A stretch of DNA of 46,284 bases, taken from NCBI RefSeq assembly GCF_011601345.1, contig NZ_JAAORB010000022.1, positions 1 to 46,284 of the forward strand. The letters are read 5' to 3'. The DNA comes from Roseovarius gahaiensis. Its GTDB lineage: Bacteria > Pseudomonadota > Alphaproteobacteria > Rhodobacterales > Rhodobacteraceae. The stretch's first letter is position 1. Each line of letters starts with the position of its first letter. The notes beneath the pieces are model-generated. The model was not told the origin of the DNA. It did not search any database and saw only the letters and a program-made list of their open reading frames with translations. The position numbers and the translations under genes are program-made. Below, piece after piece: positions 1-6,990 of the stretch.

Positions 1-29
1 CTGACGACGTCATCCGGCAGTACCTGGAA

Positions 30-269
30 TTACATTCCTCCAAGTGATGCCTCCGGCGTCAGCCGGTGGTCCTTCACGTAACCGCTTTTGTGATTGGTCA
101 GCAGAACGAAATCTTCGGGATCACCCAAAGAGGTGGTCGTTCGATAGCGTGTATAGCCGTACATGATCCGATCGAACCCGAAATCGGCCATGTAGCGCGT
201 GTGAAGGTTCCACAGTTCCTCAACGCTTGAGGCATTCACCAGATGATTGATCAGATGCGTCGGGATCAT
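30..269 (-). pseudogene. LuxR-family regulator, N-terminal autoinducer-domain stub
   Basis: The ATG at 269 overlaps the aroQ stop by ATGA, so the two are probably translationally coupled. The product begins MIPTHLINHLVNASSVEELW and continues with GFDRIMYGYTRYRT and LGDPEDFVLLTNH, which resembles the N-terminus of acyl-homoserine-lactone-binding LuxR regulators in roseobacters. After KSGYVKD the expected ligand-domain continuation is absent; the frame runs through an unrelated stretch to a stop after about 79 residues. No DNA-binding helix-turn-helix is present in this frame. I infer a frameshifted or rearranged gene whose remainder may lie left of the window. A short stand-alone protein cannot be excluded. 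Confidence 0.6.
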
Positions 270-709
270 CCTGAAGCTTGTAGTTTTTGCGCCATGGCCC
301 GCAGCGCCAAATCGTAGCCCTGTGCGCCAAACCCGCAAATCACTCCGATTGCGACTTTGGCGATATAGGACGTGTGGCGAAACTCTTCCCGGGCATGGAT
401 ATTGGACAGGTGCAGTTCAACGGCCGGCAGCTCGACCGACGATAGCGCATCCATCAATGCAATCGAAGTGTGCGTGTAAGCACCGGCGTTGAGGATAATA
501 CCATCATGCTGTCCACGCGCTGCGTGGATCAAGTCAATCATCGCACCTTCAGAATTGCTTTGTTCAAAGGTGAGGGACAGGCCAAGCGCTCGCGCGGTGT
601 TGCGACACAGGTTTTCAATATCAGCCAGCGACGTGCTGCCATAAACCTCGGGCTGGCGTTGTCCCAGAAGGTTTAGGTTTGGACCGTTCAAAACAAGTAT
701 CGACGACAT
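266..709 (-). CDS. aroQ: 3-dehydroquinate dehydratase, type II
   Basis: This enzyme dehydrates 3-dehydroquinate to 3-dehydroshikimate in the cytosol, the third step of the shikimate pathway. The 147-residue length is normal for the small dodecameric type II family. Family marks are visible: the N-terminal ILVLNGPNLNLLGQRQPEVYG loop with catalytic Tyr23, and the VELHLSN segment with catalytic His100 followed by HAREEFR. A Shine-Dalgarno AAGGA lies 8 bases before the ATG. Its last codon overlaps the start of the LuxR stub. The class II DAHP synthase of the same pathway is encoded far away at 21.1-22.5 kb. Confidence 0.96.
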   Translation of the reverse strand: MSSILVLNGPNLNLLGQRQPEVYGSTSLADIENLCRNTARALGLSLTFEQSNSEGAMIDLIHAARGQHDGIILNAGAYTHTSIALMDALSSVELPAVELHLSNIHAREEFRHTSYIAKVAIGVICGFGAQGYDLALRAMAQKLQASG

Positions 710-870
710 GGCTCAGTATCCTTGGGATTGAAAAAACGATAGCCCGAGGGGCTGTTGTCTGTCGAGGGGCGGTATTCGCTTTGGTATGGGGTGCGATCCG
801 AACGCAACAAGCTGTCTTCGGATGAAGGCCGGTGCATTAAACCCTGATACCATTACAGAATAGTGCTAAT

Positions 871-1857
871 ATCCTCCGGGCAAACGCTGCGATCACGGAC
901 GAGCGGGAGGGAGAGTGGCTCAACCATCTCAATGCCTACCTTGCGCATTTCAACTTGGCGCCGCTGGTGATGGAAGGACAAGGCGCGCTGATTAACCGTT
1001 TTTCTACGGTGCCGCTGCCCGCTGTGACCGGGGGACCACTCATTTCCGTCATTATGCCTGTCTTTAATTCTGAAGCGACCGTCATTGCTGCCGCGTGTTC
1101 TATCCTGAACCAGACTTGGCGTAACCTGGAGCTGCTGATCGTCGACGATGCAAGTAATGACGGAACCTGGAGCAAGATACAGGAGATCGTGGCCCGGGAC
1201 GATCGCGTGAAAATCCGGCGCAATAAGGTTAACGTGGGCCCATATGTTTCCAAGAATATCGCGTTGTTAGAAGCAAAAGGTGATTGGATTACCGGTCAGG
1301 ATGCCGATGACTGGTCGCATCCGCAGAGGCTGGAACACCACCTTGGCGCGATAATGAAAAATGGTAATATCATCCGCGCAAGCAGAACCTATCTGATACG
1401 CATGGAACCAGACGGGAGATTTGATAGCATTGATCAACTGAGTGCCGACAGGTTGGACGGCGTCGCACTTTTGTCCCCAGTCTCGGCACTTTTTAAGAGA
1501 GATTTTCTGGTAGATGAGCTGGGTTCATGGGATTGTGCTCGGTTTGGCGCTGATAATGAGTTGATTTCAAGAGCCGCTTTTCGTCAAGGGAAGGAAATTC
1601 ATATTCAAGAGATCGTTTCGATGATTTGCTTGGACCTTGATGGCAGTCTGACAAACAATCCCCATTTTGGCATTGGCAAGAAATACGGTTTGGGCCACGC
1701 GCGCAGAGCGTATCATAGAGCATGGAAATCCTGGCATGCGGAATCGATGACAGTTGACAATCTTAAATATGAATTTCCTCCGCTGAAAAGGAATTTCACT
1801 TTGCCAGAATTGGCATATGTTTCACAGGAAGCCATAAAAGCAAACATGACCAAGTAA
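871..1857 (+). pseudogene. Truncated family 2 glycosyltransferase (paralogue of the gene at 3301-5412)
   Basis: The frame is open from the TAA at 838 to the stop at 1857. From codon 871 it aligns with residues about 130-458 of the glycosyltransferase at 3301-5412: ILRANAA, then NHLNAYL, then the GT-A fold PLISVIMPVFNSE, LLIVDDASNDGTW and the metal-binding GQDADDW. Relative to that paralogue it lacks about the first 129 residues and the last 245, including the whole second transferase domain. No in-frame ATG or GTG precedes the homology; TTG at 955 is the first possible start. It is in opposite orientation to its paralogue. The second half is more AT-rich than its neighbours. A residual truncated enzyme is possible, but a decaying duplicate is more likely. 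Confidence 0.75.
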
Positions 1858-1892
1858 ATCAGATTCTTGGGTGATGCGGGGTTGCCTTTCGC

Positions 1893-2120
1893 TCAGCTGG
1901 CGGTCTGCACGGCGTCAACGACACTGGACAGTACATCGTCCAGAAGCACGGGTTCGACGGCCCAGGCCATGACACGGATCAGGGGCTCGGTGCCCGACTA
2001 GCGGATTAGCAGCCGCCCGTCGGCTCCCAGACGTTCCTCGCCCTTGGCGATGGCCTCCTGCACGGCGTCGGCGTTTAGGGGTGTCTTGCCCGGTTCATAG
2101 CGCAAGTTAACCAACTGACC
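1893..2120 (-). pseudogene. glmM: 3' remnant of phosphoglucosamine mutase (glmM) with an in-frame stop
   Basis: Translating the minus strand from about 2120 gives LVNLRYEPGKTPLNADAVQ, then AKGEERLGADGRLLIR, a TAG stop at 2000-1998, SGTEPLIRVMA, and a terminal stop at 1895-1893. The R-x-SGTEPLIRVM string is the phosphate-binding loop near the C-terminus of GlmM, the enzyme that interconverts glucosamine-6-P and glucosamine-1-P. The stop replaces the residue before SGTEP, where Lys or Pro is usual. Only about 75 C-terminal residues remain. The upstream end is cut by the IS3-family element. A functional glmM must lie elsewhere. Confidence 0.8.
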
Positions 2121-2183
2121 TTCCCCCCGAAACTTCCCTCGTTTTGATGTAGAGTTTGCTCAACCTTTCGAAGGAGCAAACGA

Positions 2184-2447
2184 ATGCGAAAGAGCCGTTT
2201 CACCGAGGCGCAGATCATTGGGATGATCAAGGAACAGGAAGCCGGTATGCCGACGGCGGAGGTGTGCCGCAAGCATGGCCTCAGCCAGGGCACGTTCTAC
2301 AAGTTCAAATCCAAATATGGCGGCATGGAGGTGTCTGATACCGCCAAGCTGAGAACGCTTGAGGACGAGAATGCCAAGCTCAAGCGCCTGCTGGCAGACA
2401 CGATGCTGGATAATGTCGTGCTGAAGGATCTGCTGGGAAAGAGCTGA
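2184..2447 (+). CDS. IS3-family transposase OrfA
   Basis: This 87-residue protein begins MRKSRFTEAQIIGMIKEQE, contains the helix-turn-helix AEVCRKHGLSQGTFYKFKSK at about residues 23-42, and ends in a leucine-rich coiled segment (DENAKLKRLLADTMLDNVVL). This is the canonical OrfA of IS407-type IS3 elements, which binds the element ends. An AAGGAG site precedes the ATG. A GGGAAAG run at 2435-2441 lies where IS3 elements shift ribosomes by -1 into orfB. OrfB is almost entirely deleted, so the element cannot transpose alone. Confidence 0.9.
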   Translation: MRKSRFTEAQIIGMIKEQEAGMPTAEVCRKHGLSQGTFYKFKSKYGGMEVSDTAKLRTLEDENAKLKRLLADTMLDNVVLKDLLGKS

Positions 2448-2490
2448 CGACGCCGAATGAGCGGCGAGAGGCAGCGCTCAGGGCGATGCG
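2438..2490 (+). pseudogene. IS3-family transposase OrfB, 5' stub
   Basis: In the -1 frame relative to orfA the sequence reads KELTTPNERREAALRAM, the start of the OrfB integrase. The frame then runs into IS21-terminal sequence at 2491 (TGTCAACGCC) and no DDE catalytic core follows. Confidence 0.7.
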
Positions 2491-2766
2491 TGTCAACGCC
2501 GAGTTAAAATTCCCCAGAAGTGCCGAAGTAAAATTCCCCACTTTTACGGGTCCGGTGATCAGCCGGTTTCAGTGATCATCTGCTCCGTTTTTTGTTTTGG
2601 GCGGCCGGCCTCGCCGTTTTGGCGGCGGTGGCGGTGTGATGGGGGCGTTTGCGCGGACATGCTCGGGGATGAGGTCAGCATGGCTACGCAGCCGGTAACT
2701 GGCACCCTCAATCTGGATGACCACGGCGTGATGTAGGAGCCGGTCGAGCAGCGCGGTTTCCAAAGG
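2491..2766 (-). mobile_element. IS21-family insertion sequence, terminal fragment
   Basis: The terminus begins TGTCAACGCC at 2491. Two copies of TAAAATTCCCCA lie at 2505-2516 and 2529-2540, spaced 24 bp; repeated subterminal transposase sites are typical of IS21 elements. Inside is the C-terminal part of istB on the minus strand. The element sits in the IS3 orfB and stops abruptly near 2766, where methyltransferase sequence begins, so istA and the other end are gone. Confidence 0.75.
2569..2766 (-). pseudogene. istB: IstB-like transposition helper, C-terminal fragment
   Basis: The frame reads ETALLDRLLHHAVVIQIEG, then SYRLRSHADLIPEHV and the basic tail PKRRGRPPKTKNG. This is the C-terminus of IstB, the AAA+ ATPase helper of IS21 transposition. 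The Walker motifs and all upstream sequence are missing, and no genuine start remains. Confidence 0.8.
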
Positions 2767-3259
2767 GTTCCTCGACGACGACGTGGTAATTGGCCGGGCG
2801 ACCCATCCAATCCGTCAACTTGTCGTAATCGACGGGGTCGTGAACGTGGCCGGCCGTCTGTTCTTCGCCGCCTGGCCAGTTGTATGGCACGGAAACGATC
2901 ACCAGTTCGCCCAGTTCCAGCAGACGGCGGGCGAAACGGTCCGCTTCCGGTACGTGCTCGAGCACCTGCAGACAGGTGCAGATGTCGAAGGCCCGGTCAA
3001 ACGTCATTTCGAAGATGTCCCCCTTCACACCCTTCACATGCTCGGACTGGTAGGGAATGCGAATATCTACCGAGACTCTTTCGGGGATCCAGTCGAACCA
3101 TTCCATATAGGGGCAGTTCCCGGTCCCCACGTCGATCATGCTTTGCGCCGACACACTGACGCACCGCATGATGTAGTCGATGTAGCGATAATACAGCATG
3201 TCGCTGCGTTCCCGCCAGTAGCTGCCCGATTGGTAGTTGCTTTCTGCAGATTTGTTCAT
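2708..3259 (-). CDS. Class I SAM-dependent methyltransferase, 3' end replaced by IS21 sequence
   Basis: This is the third gene of the tviB-glycosyltransferase operon. It shows the SAM-binding motif I MIDVGTGNCPYMEWF and the later LQVLEHVPEADRF and ELVIVSVPY strands of a Rossmann-fold methyltransferase, so it may methylate a sugar or lipid-linked glycan. ATG 3259 (MNKSAESNYQSGSYW) is preferred. An alternative ATG at 3304 overlaps the upstream stop as ATGA. Native sequence runs to EEPFGN or so; after about 2766 the frame reads IS21 DNA (RAARPAPTSRRGHPD) to a stop. Only a short C-terminal piece seems lost, so residual function is possible. Confidence 0.72.
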   Translation of the reverse strand: MNKSAESNYQSGSYWRERSDMLYYRYIDYIMRCVSVSAQSMIDVGTGNCPYMEWFDWIPERVSVDIRIPYQSEHVKGVKGDIFEMTFDRAFDICTCLQVLEHVPEADRFARRLLELGELVIVSVPYNWPGGEEQTAGHVHDPVDYDKLTDWMGRPANYHVVVEEPFGNRAARPAPTSRRGHPD

Positions 3260-3300
3260 GGTTTTGATCCCAAGTATTCCGGTTTTTGGATGTTGCGTCG

Positions 3301-5412
3301 TCATGCGAACGGACATTGAGTCGAAAAGGCGATATCGAGCCGCAACCCGGAGGCGATCGTCGTCATCGGTCGCATGAATTCATCATCTGCAATCTGCCAA
3401 GTGTGCGCGCTGGTGTCTTGATAGCGCATGTGAACGAAGTCGTATGGATCAGCTGAATAGATTTTCAGCCCCTTGTCCAGCAGCGCGCCGGTAAAGCGAG
3501 AATCGGTGCCTTGCCGCACCCGTTCGAATTTCTGGTACCCGGTTCTCTCCCGGCTCCAGAACAGCGTCCCGCCGTGGACTCGTTTAAAGGTACTGTTTGA
3601 CCCATTGCGGGAAAACCGTAGCCCGAAAGCGTCGCGGCTCTGCACGTAGCAGTAGGTGCGGGCCTTCCCCGAAAGGGGGATGTTATCATGGTCACAGTCG
3701 CGGAAACTGCGCAGCGCGTTTGCGACATAGGCGGGGCCGTAGTGGTCGTCGTCGTCGATCTTGCAGACCAGGTCCGTCTCACAGGCCTCCAGCGCGAGAT
3801 TTAGACCGTCGGCGAGGAAAGTGTCAGGTTTGTTGAGGATGAGAAGCTTGAAATTACCAATCCCGGCAAAGGCCGCCCGGATCGCGTCGCTATCGTGATC
3901 TGGGCCATGGGCAACATAGATGACGTGCAGGTCGGTATGCGTCTGTGCACCGAGCATCCGCGCCACGTGTCCGAGGAATTCCGGGCGCCGGGAAACGCAG
4001 ATTGCCGTGACCGGTTCGTGCGTTGTAGTGGTGGGCCGCAGCGCGGCGGTGTTTAGGGCGATATGACGGCGGTTGACCCGCATCTCTTCTGGTGCGACAA
4101 AAGGTCGCGCGCCGGAGGGGGGGAAATCGAGCCGCAGTTCGTTCGGGGCGGCAGCGCGCTGCCAATCCGTCCAACTGTTTTTATACTGTATACGAGTCTC
4201 GGACGGTCCGGTCGTGCGGCTGACACCGTAGACCTCGTGATTGGTCAGGCTTTCCGCGAACTCCATACAGATCATACCGATCTGGGGAAGTTCCCGGTAA
4301 CTTTCGCCAAAGACCCGCTGGACCCGGGCGATCATCTCGCTATCGGCGCCGAAGCGGACACAATCCCACGCCCCGAGTTCCCGTCGCAACCGATCGGTTT
4401 CGAGCAGCAGCGAGATGGACGATTTGCGTGTCACGCCGTCAAAGGCAAACGGGGTGATCCTAGTTATTCGCCCGAACCTGCCGTCCGGCTCGACCCGGAT
4501 CATGTAGGTCAGGCTGGCGCGGATCGCACCGTTGCTGCCAAGCACCTCGCCCAGATGCTGCTCAAGGCGTTGCGGATGCGCCCAGTCATCGGCGTCGTGC
4601 CCGGTGATCCAGTCGCCCTTCGCCTCTGTCAGCGCGAGGTTTTTCGACACATAGGGGCCGACGTTGGCCCTGTTGCGGCGGATCTTCACCCGGTCATCGC
4701 CTGCGGCGATTTCCTGCATCACCGCCCAGGTGCCGTCCTCGCTGGCGTCGTCAACGATCAGCAACTCGAGGTTCCGCCAGGTCTGACCGAGGATAGACCG
4801 GGCGGCGGCGCGGATTGTGCCTTCGGCGTTGAACGCCGGCATGATCACCGACACCAACGGCCCCCCCGTCACCGGCGGCAGCGGTGCGGTGGAGAAGCGA
4901 TCAAGCAAGGAACCTTCGCCCTTCAGAACGAGCGGTGCCACATCGAACCGCCCAAGATAGGCATTGAGGTGTGCTAGCCAGTCGTCTTCCCGTCCTTTGG
5001 CCAGCGCGGCGTTGGCGCGCAGGATATGGGCGCTATAGGCGAGATCCTCGGGCAGGTAGCGCTCCGCCAGCGCAATAGCGCGGGCGTGCTGGCCGCGTTC
5101 GGCCAGGTTCGCGGCTGCCCAGAGAACCGAGTGGTGTTTCGGCGCCATCTCGCCGCCGCCCTTGCCTTGGAAGCGCACCAGTGGGTTGGTGGTCTTTTGC
5201 CATCCGCCCGGATGGCTGTCGAGGTAGAAGCCGGTGCAGAACTCCGGCCCCGGATCGCGCCGCATCAGTGCCCCGAACCGCAGGTAATGCTCCGCCGGGT
5301 CCATGCCGAGCCTATCCACATCCGGATAGGTCGCCCGGTACCAGTCCGCGTCGAAATAGCCTGATTTCCGGATGGTCTCGGCGTCTTTTTTCAGCTGTGC
5401 CGGGTCGTACAT
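3301..5412 (-). CDS. Bidomain family 2 glycosyltransferase (703 aa)
   Basis: A large cytosolic or membrane-peripheral sugar transferase, probably for capsule, exopolysaccharide or O-antigen. Residues about 15-70 carry the FDADWYRATYPDV / DPAEHYLRFGA module common in polysaccharide transferases, followed by a helical stretch. The first GT-A domain (about 185-300) has PLVSVIMPAFNAE, LLIVDDASEDGTW and the metal-binding GHDADDW. A second, diverged transferase-like domain begins near residue 470 (VTAICVSRRPEFL) and carries KIDDDDHYG. A GGAG ribosome site precedes ATG 5412. It lies 13 bases after tviB. Donor and acceptor cannot be inferred. Confidence 0.87.
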   Translation of the reverse strand: MYDPAQLKKDAETIRKSGYFDADWYRATYPDVDRLGMDPAEHYLRFGALMRRDPGPEFCTGFYLDSHPGGWQKTTNPLVRFQGKGGGEMAPKHHSVLWAAANLAERGQHARAIALAERYLPEDLAYSAHILRANAALAKGREDDWLAHLNAYLGRFDVAPLVLKGEGSLLDRFSTAPLPPVTGGPLVSVIMPAFNAEGTIRAAARSILGQTWRNLELLIVDDASEDGTWAVMQEIAAGDDRVKIRRNRANVGPYVSKNLALTEAKGDWITGHDADDWAHPQRLEQHLGEVLGSNGAIRASLTYMIRVEPDGRFGRITRITPFAFDGVTRKSSISLLLETDRLRRELGAWDCVRFGADSEMIARVQRVFGESYRELPQIGMICMEFAESLTNHEVYGVSRTTGPSETRIQYKNSWTDWQRAAAPNELRLDFPPSGARPFVAPEEMRVNRRHIALNTAALRPTTTTHEPVTAICVSRRPEFLGHVARMLGAQTHTDLHVIYVAHGPDHDSDAIRAAFAGIGNFKLLILNKPDTFLADGLNLALEACETDLVCKIDDDDHYGPAYVANALRSFRDCDHDNIPLSGKARTYCYVQSRDAFGLRFSRNGSNSTFKRVHGGTLFWSRERTGYQKFERVRQGTDSRFTGALLDKGLKIYSADPYDFVHMRYQDTSAHTWQIADDEFMRPMTTIASGLRLDIAFSTQCPFA

Positions 5413-5425
5413 CGCTCCGCCCCCT

Positions 5426-6730
5426 TCAAAGCCTCAGGTCGCTGTCATCCCGCGCGAACGCGGCTTTCATGTCGAACAGCACGCCGCCCTCGACCATCAG
5501 GCGCCGCAGGTCGGCGGCGCCGCGCTCGACGAAATAGCCATGCGGAACGGCAAGGATGACCGCCGCGTAGGTTCCTGCCGGTGCGGGCATCTCCGACATC
5601 ATGTCACGCCCGAATTCCTCGTGCACCTCATCCGCATCGGCCCAGGTGTCGCAGATATCCACCGTGATCCCGAAGGTTTCGATGTTCTCGACAAGGTCGA
5701 TGACCTTGGTGTTGCGGATGTCGGGGCAGTTTTCCTTGAAGGTGAAGCCCAGAACGAGCACCCGCGCGTCGCAGGGCGAAAGCCTCTTGCGGATCATCGT
5801 CTTGATCAGCCGGTTGGTGGCATGGCGCGCCATGCCGTCGTTGATCTCGCGGCTCTGGCGGATGATGTCGGGGATATGGCCGGCTGCCATGGACTTGTGC
5901 ACCAGGTAATAGGGATCGACCCCGATGCAATGCCCCCCCACCAGCCCGGGGCTGAGACGGGTAAAGTTCCATTTCGTCGCCGCCGCGTCCAGCACATCGG
6001 ACGTGTCGATATCCAGATGCGAAAAGACGATCGAAAGCTCGTTGATCAGGGCGATGTTCACGTCGCGCTGCGTATTCTCGATGACCTTGGAGGCCTCGGC
6101 CACCTTCATGCTGGTGGCCTTGAACGTGCCTGCCTCGATGATCGAGCCGTACAGCGCGTCGATCAGGTCGGCGGCCTCAGGGGTCGAGCCGGATGTCACC
6201 TTGACGATCTTGTGCAGCGGACGTGTCTTGTCGCCCGGATTGATCCGCTCCGGGCTGTAGCCCGCGTAGAAATCGCGGTTGAGGGTCAGCCCGGATTCCG
6301 CCTCGACAACCGGCAGGCAATCCTCCTCGGTCGCGCCCGGATAGACGGTGGATTCGTAGATCACGATGTCGCCCGGCTTGATGACCTTGCCAACCGTCCG
6401 CGAGGCCCGGATCAGAGGTTCGAGATTGGGTTGACGATGCGCGTCGATCGGCGTGGGCACTGCGATGATGAAGACATTGCAATTGGCGATGTCGGAAACA
6501 TCGTTGGTGAAGGAAAGAAAACGTGCCTCGGCCAAAGATGACGTATCAACTTCCTCCGTTGCATCAAAACCGGCCGCGATGTCGGAAACACGTCTTTCGT
6601 TGATATCAAACCCGACCGTCGGGCGCTGTTTGCCAAACGCAACGGCTAGTGGCAAACCAACATAACCCATGCCGATTACAGCGGGATACAGGTTATTCAG
6701 GGAAGCAAGGGGAGCTCGCATTAGAAACAT
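5426..6730 (-). CDS. tviB: Nucleotide-sugar dehydrogenase, TviB/WbpA type (UDP-N-acetylhexosamine 6-dehydrogenase)
   Basis: This family oxidises the C6 of UDP-GlcNAc or UDP-GalNAc to the uronic acid with two NAD+, feeding acidic-sugar polysaccharides. Visible are the N-terminal Rossmann fingerprint IGMGYVGLPLAVAFG (residues 19-33), FDINERRV after the second strand, the central YESTVYPGAT, and the catalytic Cys268 in GGHCIGVDPYYL. The 434-residue length is normal. The FDxTxEVD-type segment (residues 55-62) and overall pattern fit TviB/WbpA better than UDP-glucose dehydrogenase. The exact epimer is not decidable. It is first in a minus-strand operon with the glycosyltransferase and methyltransferase. 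Confidence 0.88.
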   Translation of the reverse strand: MFLMRAPLASLNNLYPAVIGMGYVGLPLAVAFGKQRPTVGFDINERRVSDIAAGFDATEEVDTSSLAEARFLSFTNDVSDIANCNVFIIAVPTPIDAHRQPNLEPLIRASRTVGKVIKPGDIVIYESTVYPGATEEDCLPVVEAESGLTLNRDFYAGYSPERINPGDKTRPLHKIVKVTSGSTPEAADLIDALYGSIIEAGTFKATSMKVAEASKVIENTQRDVNIALINELSIVFSHLDIDTSDVLDAAATKWNFTRLSPGLVGGHCIGVDPYYLVHKSMAAGHIPDIIRQSREINDGMARHATNRLIKTMIRKRLSPCDARVLVLGFTFKENCPDIRNTKVIDLVENIETFGITVDICDTWADADEVHEEFGRDMMSEMPAPAGTYAAVILAVPHGYFVERGAADLRRLMVEGGVLFDMKAAFARDDSDLRL

Positions 6731-6990
6731 CTCTAATCATTAATTACGTTATCTTTTAGAATGCTCTTAGTTGTTTCCGAGTGATTATGCAAATATTTGA
6801 TCGTGATGACGCAGTTCTGGCCCGCAGTTCCTGTGGGTGGGCTTGCGTCATCTAAAGAGAATATCGAAGCAGAATTAAAGAAGGTCATAGCAGCGAACGA
6901 GATACTGATGCAAGGATCCTGATCGATTCAAGATATTTTAACATAATATTGATTATGCGCCTTATCTTGTAAAGATCAAACGCGGCGTGT
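6731..6990. other. AT-rich intergenic region with a long hairpin
   Basis: No coding frame is convincing here. The DNA is visibly more AT-rich than both flanks. It must hold the promoter of tviB (start 6730, minus) and the 3' end of the FAD oxidoreductase transcript. A strong inverted repeat lies at 6805-6852. The composition change suggests an edge of the polysaccharide island. Confidence 0.6.
6805..6852. repeat. 48-nt compound inverted repeat
   Basis: Outer arms GATGACGCA (6805-6813) and TGCGTCATC (6844-6852) are perfect complements. Inner arms CCCGCAG (6821-6827) and CTGTGGG (6831-6837) pair with one G-T wobble. No U-tract follows on either strand, so it is not a classical terminator; a processed RNA end, protein-binding site or mobile-element trace are alternatives. 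Confidence 0.6.

Larger units (their letters stand above)
2116..2490 (+). mobile_element. IS3-family insertion sequence, left-end fragment
   Basis: The fragment starts near TGACCTTCCCCCC, which resembles the termini of the IS407-type branch of the IS3 family, and contains orfA plus the first codons of orfB. It interrupts the glmM remnant on its left. At 2491 it is cut by the terminus of an IS21-family element, so most of orfB and the right inverted repeat are missing. The exact left boundary is my estimate. Confidence 0.75.

Noticed and set aside
2438..2490. Active programmed frameshift producing an OrfAB transposase
   Set aside because: The slippery-site context is present but orfB ends after about 17 codons, so no functional transposase can result.
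4063..4977. 304-codon open frame on the plus strand
   Set aside because: It is antisense to the bidomain glycosyltransferase and its translation has a biased, domain-free composition.
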